NCBI GenBank assembly: GCA_017506865.1
Contig: JAFCMP010000334.1
Coordinates: 620,001 to 684,000 of the forward strand
Direction: 5' to 3'
DNA length: 64,000 nucleotides
DNA from: Tribonema minus
Lineage: Eukaryota > Sar > Xanthophyceae > Tribonematales > Tribonemataceae
Below, piece after piece: positions 25,401 to 39,700 of the stretch. Under the pieces are notes generated by a model, which was not told where the DNA came from, did not search any database, and saw nothing but the letters and a program-made list of their open reading frames with translations. The first letter of the stretch is position 1. Every line of letters begins with the position of its first letter. Made by a program: the position numbers and the translations under genes.

Positions 25401-28400
25401 CAGCGCTGCATGAATCAGGGTTAGGGTTAGAACCAGGGTTAGGCTAACCCTAACCCTAAGCACTGCTGCTGCCCAGTGGACCAGTGCGCCTCTGTTTGCC
25501 AAGAGTGCAAGGAGTTGAGTGGGCTAGTGATTTACCTTTTCAAAAGGCCTCGACCCCCGATTCGAACCTCAGAGCGCTGGCTGCGTATACACGTGAGCCG
25601 CCGAGACCCACGCAGCTACCGCCGCGACATGCTGCCAAGTGTACTGCAGGAGACCAGGCGCGCACTGAACAGCGCACTCCAGCATATCCACAAGCCCCCA
25701 GCGCCTGCACCACAGCGCTCTCTGCGCATCGTAGCGCTGACATGTGCTCAGACGGGTTTTGATCGACAATGTGGCACATGGCCAAGGGTATACTGCACAG
25801 GCGTTTCTCCCCTGCCCCCCCTCCCCCCCTGCCCCCTGATGAGCAGTGCTGGTGCTGCCTCTCCGGCGCGGTCGTGCGGCAGTGGAACCCCTACTGCACC
25901 TGTGCGTTTTGTCAGTATATGTGCACTATGGTTCATGGAAATTTCCTACGAGCGCATTGGCGCATCTGCATCAGTGCTGCAACTCGGCGCGTCATTGGCG
26001 TCTTGTCAAGGATTTGAGCGTCACCATGCAGAATTTGAAGCATCACCATCACTAGCTTTTTGCTTCCTGAGCGCCTGTGCTGACCATATGATGCTGCCAC
26101 TTGCACCCTCAGAACGCGGAGAACCTGTTTGGCGTGGGATCCATCCTGGACCCCGAAGACCCTGCCTGCTGCTCAGGTAAACGGCATATTGAAGTTGAAG
26201 TTCATGGTAAAGCACGTACTGAAGAAATCTTGCAGTGCCCCCCGACATGTCTTACAAGGCACCCTACTCTGATTGCCAGTTTGACGTTTGCGGGTAGCGG
26301 CGTCGCGTTGTGCCCTTGCCAACGCCTCTGCAATCTCGGCTGCCCCTTGCAGTGCAACGGCACTCATGTGCCACAGCAGGCGGCACCTGTGAGCTATCCG
26401 CCACCCTCTGTGAAGATCTGAGCAGCGCCACGCAGCATGTTACCCTGTTCAATAGACGGTGCTCTGTTCAAAGAGCAAAAGATGGTACTCTGTTCAAAGA
26501 GTATCATCAAAAGTATACCGGCAGCAGCAAGACCTCGGGCGTTGTCGGTTGAGCGCTGCTGCCGACGCGAGAGTGTGACGCTGCGAGCCATCTTACTTGC
26601 GTTGAGCACTGCTGCCTGCTAAGGGTGGGCTGGTACAACTATCTGGCATGCGCACTGTCGCCCCCTGCAGATGTGCCGCCCCCCTGAACATAAGCATGAG
26701 GGCCAGCACCACATACCCATCTTAGCGCGTGAGAGTCAGGCCCTACGCGCAGCTTGCATGTGCTGTGGCCAACGTTGAAGTGCCTGGCTGAGCCCGTGAA
26801 TGCCCTGCTAGTCTGCTGCACGCACTCCCTTAGAGACAAAACAGCGACATACGTGGCAAAGCCCATGCACGCCGAGCTCAGCCCGCCATTGCCGTATCCT
26901 GTTGAGATCAGAATGCCAACAAAAACGTACGCCCACCAGACCGCACAAATCCGAGCCTGGTCTGCCCGCCAGCACCCCTTCCGCCCGCAGACGCGGAGAC
27001 CAACATCACGTACCATTGTCACATACCGGACTGATCCCAAGAACGCCCAGCCTGCCCTCCTCCTAGCCGTCTTGCTCAGATGACAGCTCTAGCAGCATCG
27101 CATACCCGGCTGAGTGCGTGAACATCAAGCGCGACCCGCCCGCTTTGTAACCCTCCCCAACCCTAACTTTTACCCTAACCGCCTCAGACAAGAAGGCCAA
27201 CATCACGAACCTGGCGGAGCTGCTGAAGGTCATGCCGGAGGTGGAGACAGCGCCCGTGGCGAACAAGGGCTAGGGTTAGGGTTAGGCTAAGTGCGCGAAC
27301 AGCAAGCACGACTCGCCCGCGTTCTGACCCTAACCCTAACCCTGACCGCCCGCAGACGAGAAGGCCAACATCACGTACCTGGCGGAGCTGATGAAGGTCA
27401 TGCCAGAGGTGGAGACGGCGCCCGTGGTGAAGAAGGGCGACCCGCGCCAGCAGGCGCTAGACTACGCCGCCGCACACCCCGGTGACCCTATCGATAGGCT
27501 CAAGGAGCTGTGCGCGATCAGGCCCAGGGACGAGCAGGCGGCGGCGGCAAAGGTGCGTACGTATGCTGGGATAATATATAAATATACTTCAGCACAAGCA
27601 GGCACTCGACTGCGCCGCGCACCCTGGGGACCCTGTCGATAGGCTCAAGGAGCTGTGCGCAATCAGAGCAGGCAGCGGCTGCAAAGGTATGTGTGGAATT
27701 GCGCACTGATGTTGGGAAGTTCTCAAGTATATACTTCAAGTGCCAGCAGGCGCTCGACTACGCCGCCGCGCACCCCGGGAGACCCCGTCGACAGGCTCAA
27801 AGAGCTGCGCGCTATCAGGCCCAAGGACGAGCAGGCGGCAGCCGCCAAGGTATGTAAGTAATCGCTGTTTTACAGCTTGTCTTACACCTTTGAACACGAT
27901 TTTTAGAAAACATTTTTCTGCTTCTGCTTTCAATCATGGTGCGCCTGATGTCAGACTGAAGGACGATTAGGCCGCTGCCGCCAAGGTATGTATGTAATCA
28001 CGCCTTGAGGTTCACACTTGTACTTCTCGGCCGTTCCCGCACGCAGGTCGAGTGCGGTGTTGCTGCAAACTTCCACAAAAGAGCACTCTGTCAGGCTAGC
28101 ATTCTTAGACTTGCGGCCAACTCGTACCCCATGCTAGCTGAACCTCCCCGCCCCTCCCCCCCCCTTTTCTGGCCCGCACAGGTTGCTCAGTTCATGGAAG
28201 ACGCAGGGATGCAGGGTGTGCACGTGATGCCCGCCAACGTGGCAGGGAGCAGGTGAGAAACCGCAGGGGGCAAGAAGGGGGGTGCACTGTGAGATTGACT
28301 CTGGCTGATGCCGTGCGTACGTTGCGTCTTGGGGGGGGGGGGGGGCATGGCAGTCGTGCACCTAGTGTAGACATGTTCGTTTTATTTCGCATACTTATAG

Positions 28401-31400
28401 CGCCTTTGTACGATGGTGTGCAAAGCGCCTGCTAACACCTCAGCACGGTTTCATCTTTGAATTAATAATTCATGCCGTGCGTGTGCCTCCGAGAGTCTGA
28501 CTGGTATTTCAACCTGAAGCATGTGCTTTTTTTGCTGCACTGTGCGCATGATCGGTCAGTGTGCGGCAGCGAACACTGACACCACGACACCTATCCTGTA
28601 TGAAATGGCGCGCTGTCATTTGTCGTACTACGCCGTTACCTCAGCTTGAACTTGCTGTAACTTCACCTTAATGTGACGTGCCATTTGCTGCGCAGCGCGC
28701 CTTACATTGTGGGCGAGAGGGAAGGGCCTGCCGGGGCCCCCACCGTGCTTCTCTACTGCACGTACGGCTCCGAGGAAGACGATGAGGTATGTAGGCTTCG
28801 TCAACAACATCATTCTACATACATATCTTTTTTCAATCAACCCTGCCTAATAGAGACAGCAAGGCATGCACGGTTCCACGAAAGCATGTAGCTGTAGCAT
28901 ACCCCACTAGCAAAGTACTCCTACCAGAGGTGTGTCTGTGGAGAGATTACCAAGATCATGTAGTGATAGCGTGCGCTAGCTGCAGGGTAATCCTGCCCAA
29001 TCAGGAAAACATGTAGGGTTGAGCCAGAATGCATGGCTATACCTAGCGTACCCCAGCTTTTTAAATATGTTACTGTACGTCCCTGCCGATGGCGTCTCCG
29101 CTGAATGTACTCGCCCTTTGTCGTTGTGCCATTGGGGATTGTCACAAGATGGCAGACGCCTCTGTTTTGTCAACGCATACATACACGCCTTGTGTCACGG
29201 TGCCGAAAACTGCCGCAAAGGGACTGATACCACTGTCTCTTCTACGGATGCAGCACGCTTTGTTGTACAGCAGGAGCCAAAAAACTGACTGACTGGTGCA
29301 CAGGGTTAGGGTTAGGGTTAGGGTTAGGGTTAGGGTTAGGGTTAGGGTTTGGGTTTGGGTTTGGGTTTGGGTTTGGGTTTGGGTTAGGGTTTGGGTTAGG
29401 GTTAGGTGTGTCACCATGTTGTCTACATGCATGATATGCTCGGTTGTGCAGCAGGAGGTCGACGTAATCCTGCTACCGCCGTAGCTGCATCCGCATGCGC
29501 ATACGCTGCGTCACGCAGCAAGAGCCAGACGCTCATGCCATCGTCTCATGCGTATGCGCCTGTACCCCTCCCATGTGCTGCAGGCGACGGCCGCCAAGTG
29601 GGCGAGCGACCCCTTTGACGCCAAGATCGAGGACGGGCGCATCACCGCCAAGGCGGCCTTCCAAGACAAGGTGAGTGACTCGCTGGCAGTGGACGAGTGA
29701 CTAACCATGCATGAGTGACTCTGATACATGTCGAAGACATGTCATGGCGGCCTTCCAAGACAAGGTGAGTGACTCGCAGTACATAGATGAGTGATTCGAC
29801 ATGTATGAGTCACTCTGATGCATGCCGAGGACGGGCGCATCACGGCCAAGGCGGCCTTCTGAGACAATGAGTGACTCGCAGCGTATGAGTGACTTCAGCG
29901 TATGTGAGTGGAGCTGTTACTGTCTCCGAGCTGCCACTCAAAACAGTAATGTGCGGTTTGGAAATGAGCTATGCATGCTGCTCATCAAATTGCGGGCGGC
30001 CCTCCACGACGAGGTGAGTGACTCACCATGTATGAGTGATTTTTTTATACATGCGCGGCGTCATATGTACAAGGGCCTTCCAAGGCAACGCAGGTGACAT
30101 GTGTGCGAGCTACACGCAATGCATGAGTGACTTGCCATCATCTCGTCCTCCCCACCGCGTTGGGGACATTGCGCGCAGCAACGCTCAGTTCGTTTCAGCG
30201 CGCGTCGTCCGCGAAACCTGCGTCATGGCTCACCCCGTCATTTCCGCGCAACAGAACGCGCTGCAACTGACTGCACCTCGTCAGACCACTGAAGCAAAGT
30301 TTCTGCGTACGCCGCTGCCTCAGGATTCGCCAGCGCCCGTGTGCGTGATCACTGCGCAGTGCTCAGCCATGATGGGCGTGCACACTCCGCTGACCCAGAA
30401 CCCTGTTATTCATTCACCGTCACCCCAAAACCTACTTATCGCAACCCTCTGCAGTCCCGTCATTCATCACCCTTACCGCGAGCTCTACATACCTCAACCC
30501 TCCTCAGCCCTGCTATTTATCCACCCGTACCCCAAGCCCTATCACATTTATCCCAGGCCCTACCTACCCTAACCCTCTGCGGCCCTGTTCTTCGCTTATA
30601 TATAAATTAACCCTTACCCCAAACCCTGTTACCTCGACCGTCTGCAGGCCAACGTCGTGGCGCCCCTGGCCGCGATAGAGGCGCTGCTCAAGGGCCCGCA
30701 GTGCAAGGACCTGCCCTGCACGCTCAGGTGAGCTAACCCTATCGCTAGGGTTATCTGGTTTAGGATGAGGGCTAGCGGCTGCTGAGCCATGTGCAGCTGA
30801 GCATCACCGCTCTGCACTTAACTGTGGCAAGAGCCCGCAGTGCAAGGACCTGCCCTGCACGCTCAGGTGAGCCTAGCGCTAGGGTTAGGGTCTATCGTCA
30901 GGAGTAGGGTAAGGGCTAGCAGGTGCTGAGCCGTGTGCAGCTGAGCATCACCGCTCTGCACGATCTGTGGCAAGGGGCCGCAGTGCAAGGACCTGCCCTG
31001 CACATTCAGGTGAGCTCAAGGCTAGGGTTGGAGCCTAACGTCAGGGGTAGCGTTAGAGCTGGCGGCCACTGAGCCGTGTGCAACATGCAGCTGAGCATCA
31101 CTGCTCTACGCGGAACTGTCGCCCGTGAGGTCTGAAGCTGCGTGAATTGTGTGCTAGAGGTGCCGGTGAGGTCAAAAGGGAGGTGGGATGCTGCGCCAGC
31201 TGCACAGGATAGGTTAGGTTAGGGTTAGCCGAACCTAAGCATGAAGTCAACCACTAGTACGGCCCGTCCAAAGGGCAAGACGCCGATTTGCTGGTGAGGT
31301 GAAATCGCATACGCTTGAGTGCTGCTATCTCTATGTTCTGAATGGCACACTTCAGCAGTGTGCGCAAGTAGCATAAAGGGACACCTCGGATGCTGCCCTA

Positions 31401-33705
31401 GTTGACCGCGTGCCCCCCCCCCGACCCCCGTCCCCCCCCCTCTCAGGATCCTGGTGGGCGGCACGCCGCCGCCGCAGGCGCAGAAGGGTGATGCCCCGCT
31501 GGCCCTGACGGACGGGCTGGCCGACTTTATCAGGGCTCACCCGGGTACGTAGCGCGCTTGCGCCGTGCGCATGGCAGCGCTGATGCGGTAGTCTGCAAGC
31601 TAGTACACCGCTGCAGCCGCGTGCGTAGTCTTCGGCTAGGGTTAGGGTTGGCATCAGGGCGCACCCGAGGTACGCAACGCGCTTTGCGCCGTGCGTCATG
31701 CGCCGTGCGCGTGACGGGTCTGGTTGTGCTAGTCTGCAAGCTGCGAGTACTTCAAGAAAAGGTACCCTGCAGCCGCGTGCGCAGTCGTGCTGATTGCTGC
31801 CGCAATAGGGGACGTTAGCATGCCCGGCTTACGTTTTCATGTGCAACTCCGGTAACTCCACCTTGAAGGGAAGGTTTTGGGTGAGCATGAATGCCATCGT
31901 ATTTGCTGTTCGTCTTTTCCTAAGATCGCTGCTACTTGAAGCTCTGGGTCTGCGTGAATAATACTTGCGCTGTAGCTGACAGTGTCCAGCTGATCACTGC
32001 TGCAACAGCGTACCCGACTATGTCGTCGTGAGCGACCCCGCTGGCTTCACTTCTAGGCTAAGGTTTGGGTCAGCACGAATTAAATATGTTGCAGAGAGTT
32101 TCGTGCTGATCGCTGCCGCGGCAGGCGACGTCGGCGTGCCCGACTCGTGATGAGTGACCCCGTCGGCTTCACTTCTGGCGTTCATGTGTGAGTCAGCACG
32201 GATGGCACCGTGTTGCTGTTAGTCTTCCGGTGACCTCCGCTGCGGCAGGCCACATCGAACCTCTGAGTCTGCACGAAATACTCCTGACAGTGTCCTGCTG
32301 ATCGCTGCCGCAATAGGTGACGGCGGCGTGCCCGACTACGTCGTCGTGAGCGACCCCGGCGGCCTTGAAGTAAGGGTTAAATTTGGGTCAGCACGTTTGC
32401 AGCAGCACAATTCAAACATGCTGCTGATAGTTTCATGCTGATCGATGCTGCCTCAACAGGCCACGTTGGCGTGCCTGACTACGTCGTCGTGAGCAACGCC
32501 AGTGGCCACACTACTGAATTTTCTGTAGCTTTTGCGTCAACACAAACGTGTTTTCTGACAGTTTCATGCTGGTCGCTGCCTCAACAGGCGACGTTGGCGT
32601 GCCCGACTATGTCATCGTGAGCGACCCCGGCGGTTCGACGCTGGCGCCGGACAAGGCAACTGTCGGCTTTGGCTGCCGCGGCTTCGCCACCATGGACATC
32701 AGGGTCAGCACGTTTGTGGAGGAGAAGGACGCGTCCAAGCAGGTGAGGCAGCGCTCAGCTCTGGCTTTAACCCTAGCCCTAGTCCTGGCGTAGTGGAGGA
32801 GAAGGACGCGTCCAAGCAGGTGAGGCAGCGCTCCGCTCTAGCCCTAGCCCTAGACCTATTCCTTGTTATGGGAGTGTGGCCCTAGCCCTAGGCCTAGCCC
32901 TAGTTGTGCAGATGCGACAGTGCAAAGCCCTAGCTCTAGCCCCAACCCTAGGTATGAAGGTGGGCAGGGCGACAGCGCAAGAGGGCGCAGAACGCCAAGA
33001 CCGGACCCTCCATGTTGCAGTGAGGATTTTGTCTGATAACATGCCTGCAGTGTGTTTGCGGCTATGGAGTCCTCCGGTTCATGTGCCTGCATGTCGTGCA
33101 AGGCACTTGTGAATCACTGGTCCTGCGTCAACGCTATGCGCAATTGGCGAATGCAATGCTGGAAGGCATGTAAGCGCCGCTGCGCGCGCTCAGGGCAAAC
33201 TGCGGTCTGTGAGCAGTTACTGCCCCTCTGCATGAGTTGGTCACTTGGTTTGTGGGAACGCCGCGCACGACCGACCACACGGCACTGGATTGCATGAGCT
33301 CAGGCTCTTGCCAACCTCTCCGCTGCGCATGCTCAGGGCAAGATGCGGTCCGTGTGCGACCCCCCCCGCCCCCCTTGAGTAACTCACGAGTCACTCTCCT
33401 TGTGTGGTTGCCACGCACGACCGACAATGCGATGCTGAATCACATGTCTTCAACCCCTGGCCTGCCGGCAGTATCATGCACAGTGCACAGTGGATCGTAT
33501 GTGGTTAAGCCCTGGCCTGCCAATCTGCTGCGCGCACGCAGGGCAAGTGGCGCTTTATGTGCAACTACGGCCCCATTGCGCGAGTGACTTGTGAGTCACT
33601 CATCCTGTGCCAACTCCACACCTGGTTGATAGTTTGATAGTGCGGGATTGCATGTACATAAGCCCTGGCCTGTCGCTCCGCTACGCGTGCTCAGGGCGAG
33701 CGATC

Positions 33706-33741
<36 letters not shown>

Positions 33742-36700
33742 CACGAGTCATTTTTGAGCCAACCGTCAGCGTCCTGTGTGAACGCCACGCACGATCGACA
33801 ATGCGGTGCTGAATATTTTGGCTTGTTGCTGCCTCTCTGCTGCACATGCTCAGGGCAAGAGGCGCTCCGTGTGCGACTACGGCGGGCCTCTGCTCGACCC
33901 CGCCTTCGTCCTGGCAACCATCCTGGCTAGCCTGCGCGACAGCGAGACGGGCGAACTCTGCGTCGAGGTACGTACCGTATGTGTGAACGCAGGCCTTCAA
34001 AAGCTGCAGACAACGAGCACAATGGGGCACAGCTCTGCACCGCGTGAACTGGCGTGCACGGCAAATCCCGGCGAACAGTGTGCAGGGAGGGTTGAGGGTA
34101 GGGTTTGAGATCCTCGGCGCGGTGCGCAACATTCCAACTCCACCTGGTGATGAACTTCAACCTCAATTTTGGTGCCTCACGACAGCAGGTCGCGAAGTGT
34201 ACCATGCGGTGTGGCAAAGGTGCCGTGTGTGCGAGCATGGCCCGAGTGAATGACGGCAGCAAGAATTTCATGCCGCCGAGGCTACCGCGCATATCACCTT
34301 TAACTTTTTTTTACATCCCAACGTCATCTTATGCGCGTTTCGTGTCTGTGGCTTGCAGGGCGTGAAGGGGGCACCCGACAAGGTCACCAGCGAGAAGCTC
34401 AGGTGAGGGTAGGGGTCAATCTATCATTAGACCATGAGCATTTCGAAAGCTTAATGTAGGCTCAAGTCTGCAATTTCTCGCCACATACTCCTAAGTCTCA
34501 GGTACAACTTTATTTGGTCTACAGATGCGTCTCTCGTCGCGCACTTTTCAAACTCAAATTGCTACTGCTTTTCTTCACTACTCCGATGTACTTCACTGTC
34601 AAGCGATTTCCTGAGCGCTGATACTGGTAGCGTCGCGTGCCGCTCTTGCGGTGTCAGTGCTCATTGTGCTGCCCACAAAAGCTCGCCGCGGCGGTGCCAA
34701 AATCGGTGAGGGCGGATGCTGTGCTGCGAGGGCGGATGCTGTGCTGCGAAAGCGAAACACTTGCTAAGCGCTGACCTCCGGTGACCGCTTGTCACGATGC
34801 GCGCCGCTGCCGCAGGCACATCCACTTCGGCGAGCACCACCTGCGCCCGCACACCGGCTACAAGCCCGAGATCCCTTGCGCAAAGGAGGTGAGCGGCGCA
34901 CATAATGTCCTTTAGCGTTGGGGTTAGGGTTCCAAACTTGGGGCTAGGTTTGGGTTTAGCGTGTCTGATGCACGGCAGGGTATTGTAGTCTTGTCAAGCC
35001 CGAGATCCCTTGCGCGGTGGAGGTGAGCGGCACGCGTATACCCTGGCACCAGGGTTAGGGCTGAGATCGGCATCATCAACAGGGTCAGTAGGCACTACAT
35101 TGATACATCAATAAACCGCACTCTAGGCACTTCCAGTGGCGGCTGTAATGTGTGCCACTAAGTCTGCAAAAGCACACAACAAGGTTGATGAAGCGCCCTG
35201 GAGGCTGCTCGTTGAAGCGGTGCCGCGGTGCGCGAAGCTCTATTCGCCTGGGCGTCCGCGAAACTGGCGGAGCGAACTGGCGCAGTGCCTGAGCACACGC
35301 CGTGCTGGCGGACTGTGTGGCGGGGAATGCACGACAGCAGTCGCGCACGTCGTAACGCGCGCGCACGTAGCGCCTGTCGGTGTACGCGCCAGCAGCACCC
35401 TGCTTTAGTGCGCAATCGGACAGCGGCGTGTGCCGGCGTGCTCTTTGGAACTTTTGAGAATACATCTGCTACGCATTCCACGCAAGTGCGTACGGCATCA
35501 CGATGGCTTACACGCCATCACTCCCCTTTCACGGCCCACCTCACGCCCTGTGGGCCTACATATGCGACAAGCCCAAATCATAATTCGACCCCAAATCCTT
35601 GCCCTTGCCCCTGCACTTGGCACCCTCAGCCCTACACTCCGCAATAAACTTTGACCCTAACCCGTTGTGATCCCCTTTGCTGCGCCACTCAGTCCTACGT
35701 CCGCGATGGCGTGGTGGTCGGCGCCACCATTGCTGAGCAGCTGACACTGCACTCTGCGATAACCCCTAACCCTAGGTTTGACCCTTACCCTAACCCCAGT
35801 GCTCCCCTTCGCTGAGCCCCTCAGTCCTACGTCCGCGACGGCGTGGTGGTGGGCGCCACCATCGCTGAGCAGCTGACGCTGCTGCCTGCGGTCACCGTCA
35901 CGTCGCTGGCCATGTCTTCCGGCAAGGTGCGTGTGGCGGCGCGTGGCAGCTCTATGCGCAGCAGTGCTCAGTATGTAGGGCGCACACTGGACGTAAATTG
36001 AAGTATCCTTTTTTGTTGTACTTTTTGTAATATAGGGAGTGCATCTTTAGACGTCTGAACTCAACAATCCGCTCTACGCATCAAAGGGTACTTTGAGCGG
36101 TGCGCTATCGCTTGATGCTGCGTGCCTGTCGAATGCATGGCGGCAGCCTAAACCTAACCCTAACCCTACCCCAAACCCTCGTTGAGCTCCGTCCATGACC
36201 TCCGGCAAGGTGCGTCATCGGGCAACAGTACAACACGCAGGCTGCGTTATGCGTCGCCACCTGCAATGAATGCTGCGCCACGCCAGCTGCATCAGATGTT
36301 GTGGTACTGACGGTATGGGGAAACAGTATCGGATTCAACCAGGGCTGACAGGGGTGGGGGGGTGGGGCAGGGGGGTTGTGCACGCAGATGCCAGAGGCCC
36401 CAGTGCCTGGGCCAGCTCAGTTCTGGCTGTTTCTCTGGCTGTACGCCTGTTTTGCGGTGCCGCATTCTCGTGATGAAATAATCGGCACCAGCATCCGCCG
36501 GGTGCCACATGTGCTCACGAGATTATCGCCAGCCACGGTGGCCCCTGGCATGCCGACTCTGCACGTCTTTACTCTCTTGACCCTACGACCAGCACGGCGG
36601 TAGTGAGCAGACACATCGAGAGATGATGGCCTTGTTGTAGATCTACCAACTGCAAGAAGTATGCTCCCCCCCCCCCCCCCCCGCCCCCACTCACCCCCCT

Positions 36701-39700
36701 TGCCATTCCCTATTCAACTGTGCACATAGCCTGACTCACTGCCCTAACCCCCCCCACCCCCCGCCCACCCGCATGCCCGCTCCACTTTTCACCCCCCTCC
36801 GCGACTTCGCACACAGGAGAATGGGCCCGTGTCCGCCGAGTTTGCGCTGTGGGCATCGGCATCGCTGCACCTGTGCCTCGCGCCGGAGCAGGACGTCGGA
36901 CAGACCATCAAGGCGCTCAAGGCGCACATCAACGCGGTGAGCAGTGACAAACCCTGGCCTTTAGGGTTACCGGTAGGCGTAATTTCTGCTTGGCTGATTC
37001 ATTAACTACGCTTTGTGCAATGCGCTCAAGGCGCACATCAACGCGGTGAGCAGGCACAAACCCTGGCCTTAGGGCAACCGGTAGGCGTAGTCGTGCTTTG
37101 GCTGAGCGGCAACAAACCCTGGCCTTAGGGTTGCTGGCAGGCGCAGTTGTGCTTGGCTGATTCGTCGGCGAGCTGCGACAAATGCCGGCCTTAGGGCTTC
37201 CGGTAGGCATCATTTTTTTGCTGATTCGTCAGCTACGCTGTGTGCAAGGCTCTCAAGGCGCACATCAACGCGGTGAGCAACCGCAAACCCTGGCCTTGGG
37301 GTTACCAGTTCAGTAGGCGTACTGGCTGATCAACTATGCTCTGTTCGATGCAGCAAGAGCGCTCTATTAGGCCACACAGCTTCATCTTCATCTTCGACAG
37401 TCGGTTTCTGCTCATCAGTCGCTTGCAGAGGCTGGAGATGCAAAATGTGCAGCCGCACCGCAGCGGGGTAGACAGTGAGCGCTAACGCTACCAGTGCAAT
37501 TCCCATCTTCAACTTCTTCCGCGCGCGTGACGCCCCCCCCCCCCCCCCCCCCCCCCATGCGCAGGCCGTCCCCTTTGGCGTGGAGGTCGAGTACTCCAAC
37601 ATCCGCGGGCACAGGGGGTGGAGCACGCACCCAAACGCGGCCATTGTGGAAGCGCTCAGTGCCGCGCGCGGACTCGCAGAGTGCCGCCGCGGCGCCGTCG
37701 CCGTCGGCTCGCCCAACTTCCAGCCGCTGCCGTGCGCGTTCGCGGCCGCGCTGCCGAGCGCCAAGGTGAGATTCACCGAAGCAAACTCTCATCTCGTGAT
37801 TGTTTGCAGCGCACGCTTGGTGCGGTGCCGAGCGCGAAGGTGAGTCGCTGATGAACCAAATTTATCGTCATTGTTTGCAGCGCTCTTGTGCTGCGCGGCG
37901 GCGGTGGGCAGTGTGCGCGCGGGGCTAGATGTGAAGTTGCGTGAGCGTGCTTGCCGACGTCGCCGCGGTGTCCGGATGTCGCATCGACTGCGCTCGCGGT
38001 GCCGCATGACCGTACGTACTCGTGCATCGTACTGCATACTACAAACTTTGTCACGGAAGCTCTCAACGGCGCGCTTGGCCTTGCCGAGTGATGCCGTGGC
38101 GCCGTCGCAATCGGCTCGCTCGACTTCCAGCCGCTGCCGTGCGCGTTTGCGGCCGCGCTGCCGAGCGCCAAGGTGCGTCGTCCGTCGGGGTGACTCTCCT
38201 TTGTTTTGACGTGACTCGCGTTTACGTGAAGCTGACTGCGCGAGCATGTGCTGCCTTGAGATGGGCGCCTTTCCGCTTCTGTTTCAGCACTACAGTGTTT
38301 TATTCTCGTTGTTCATGTCTATGAATGCTCATCATGGCGAGGCCTTGTTTGATTATAATCAATCAGTATAAATACTGGCAGGCGCCAGTGGTGTCCGATG
38401 CAAGTGGCGTCGGCGCTGGTGCACGTGCGGAGGGGGGTCATCAGCCGACAAAAGAGATGGGGGTGCACATGGGGCGCCGATGCCCCCCCCCCCCCCCTCC
38501 CCCTTCCGCCTTTTCGAGTCAGCCACCTCTGCTGTAAACACCGCGCATGCGCCATCTGCGCTTCTGACAATGCCAAGTGAGCGCTTCAGTGCCTCAACAC
38601 ACTAAGCACGCATCAAATTGAAAAAACACATTCTATCCGTAGGTGATTCTGCGATGCGCATGCCAGGCTCTGAAGAAACTTCAACCACACACCTCCTGAC
38701 AACCTTAAGCGTACGCTCCGCAATCACGACGCAGGTGGTGACGTTCGGCGTCCACGACGCCGACGCGCATGCCGCCGCCGCCAACGAGAGCGCGCGCGCG
38801 GAGGACATCAGCGACTACGTTCGGACGACGATAGAGCTCCTGCACTACCTCGCGCACGGACCGCCCAAGCCAGAGGAGCCGCTGTCGCCGAGCGCTGCTG
38901 CGGACGGCGGCGGCGACGCGCGCACCGCGTACGCCGCCAAGCACATGGACGACCTCGAGCGGCGGCAGGCGGCCAACAAGGTGAGAGCGTGCGCTTGCTC
39001 GCGTGATGCGACGGAGATTGCTGTGGCAGGTGCCGCTGACGTTGGGTGGTTGCCTGCGGCGATGCGCACAGGTGCGTGCGCTGTCGAGCACATGGACGAC
39101 CTCGAGCGGCGGCAGGCGGCCAACAAGGTGAGGGATGTGGTGTTGCTGCAGCAGCGGCGACCGCGGTTGCCGGTGGAAGGCGCTGGCCGCTGACCGCACC
39201 TTGTCACCTAGAGCTCTACGATCTTCTAATTGTCGCCGTGAGGGCGCGCTTGTGCATGATGTGACCGAGACTTCTCTGGTAGGTGCCGCTGACGTTGACT
39301 CTTGCTGGTTGCCTGCGGCGATGCGCATAGGCGCGTGCTCATGGGATGATCTGCAGCGGCAGCAAGCGGCCAGCAAAGGGAGGGCGCCAGTTGCCTCAGT
39401 ACTTGGATAGGTTGTGAAGTAGTGGCTGGTTGATCGCCCGCTGGCGGTAGGCAGACCCCGCACGGAAACGTCACAGCTGCTCTCGCGCGCATTGTTCATG
39501 CACGCGGGCACACGCATGACGGCAGCAGTCTTCACCCGCCGGCAATTCAATGCTGCTTTTCACGGCTTACCCGTCAACCGCCGACCGACGCACACCCGCC
39601 GCTATCAGCGACCGCGCAACTGATGCTATCCCCACAACGTGCGCTCCCGCACCACGCCCCCGCCTCTTTTAGTTCGATCACACCCACCTCACGCACCACG

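Larger units (their letters stand above)
19494..26176 (+). other. Tandem calponin-homology (actin-binding) region, exons 1-6
   Basis: CH1 shows QQKVFTNWINNK, then DLTDGVVLYNLLEVLS, then VRLVGIGPIDIVDGN and LTLGMIWSLIVFF. These are the signature stretches of the first CH domain of the alpha-actinin/spectrin type. CH2 shows LKRKIMEWLKGRTK, INVHNFTDSLADGKAFMAII-like sequence (exon 4) and LFGVGSILDPEDP (exon 6). Established family knowledge: paired CH1-CH2 domains form an F-actin binding module. The region ends at DEKANITYLAELM at the start of exon 7, where alpha-actinins have DEKSIMTY. No spectrin repeats follow, so this is not an alpha-actinin. Confidence 0.88.
27446..38890 (+). other. M20 (carnosinase-type) metallopeptidase-like domain, probably inactive, exons 7-20
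   Basis: The order of motifs follows M20 dipeptidases: HPGDPIDRLKEL at the N-end; APTVLLYCTYGSEED where the family has GHYD; WASDPFDAKIEDGRITAKAA; ILVGG where EGxEE is expected; PDYVIVSDPG; VGFGCRGFATMDIRV; SVCDYGGPLLDP where HSGxFGG is expected; LAPEQDVGQTIKALKAHI; and VTFGVHDADAHAAAANES near the C-end. The Asp (residue 455) and terminal His (724) are kept. The first His and Asp, the bridging Asp (Gln 381 here) and the Glu pair (Gly 414-415 here) are missing. A catalytic role is therefore unlikely; a binding or structural role is inferred. Confidence 0.78.

Noticed and set aside
29302..29407. A chromosome end
   Set aside because: The array is short, has variant units, and lies inside an intron with coding exons in order on both sides.
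27356..38980. An active dipeptidase annotation
   Set aside because: The motif order fits M20, but the first His/Asp pair, bridging Asp and Glu pair are absent.
38705..39550. A 281-codon minus-strand frame
   Set aside because: It is antisense to M20-like exon 20 and its tail echoes.
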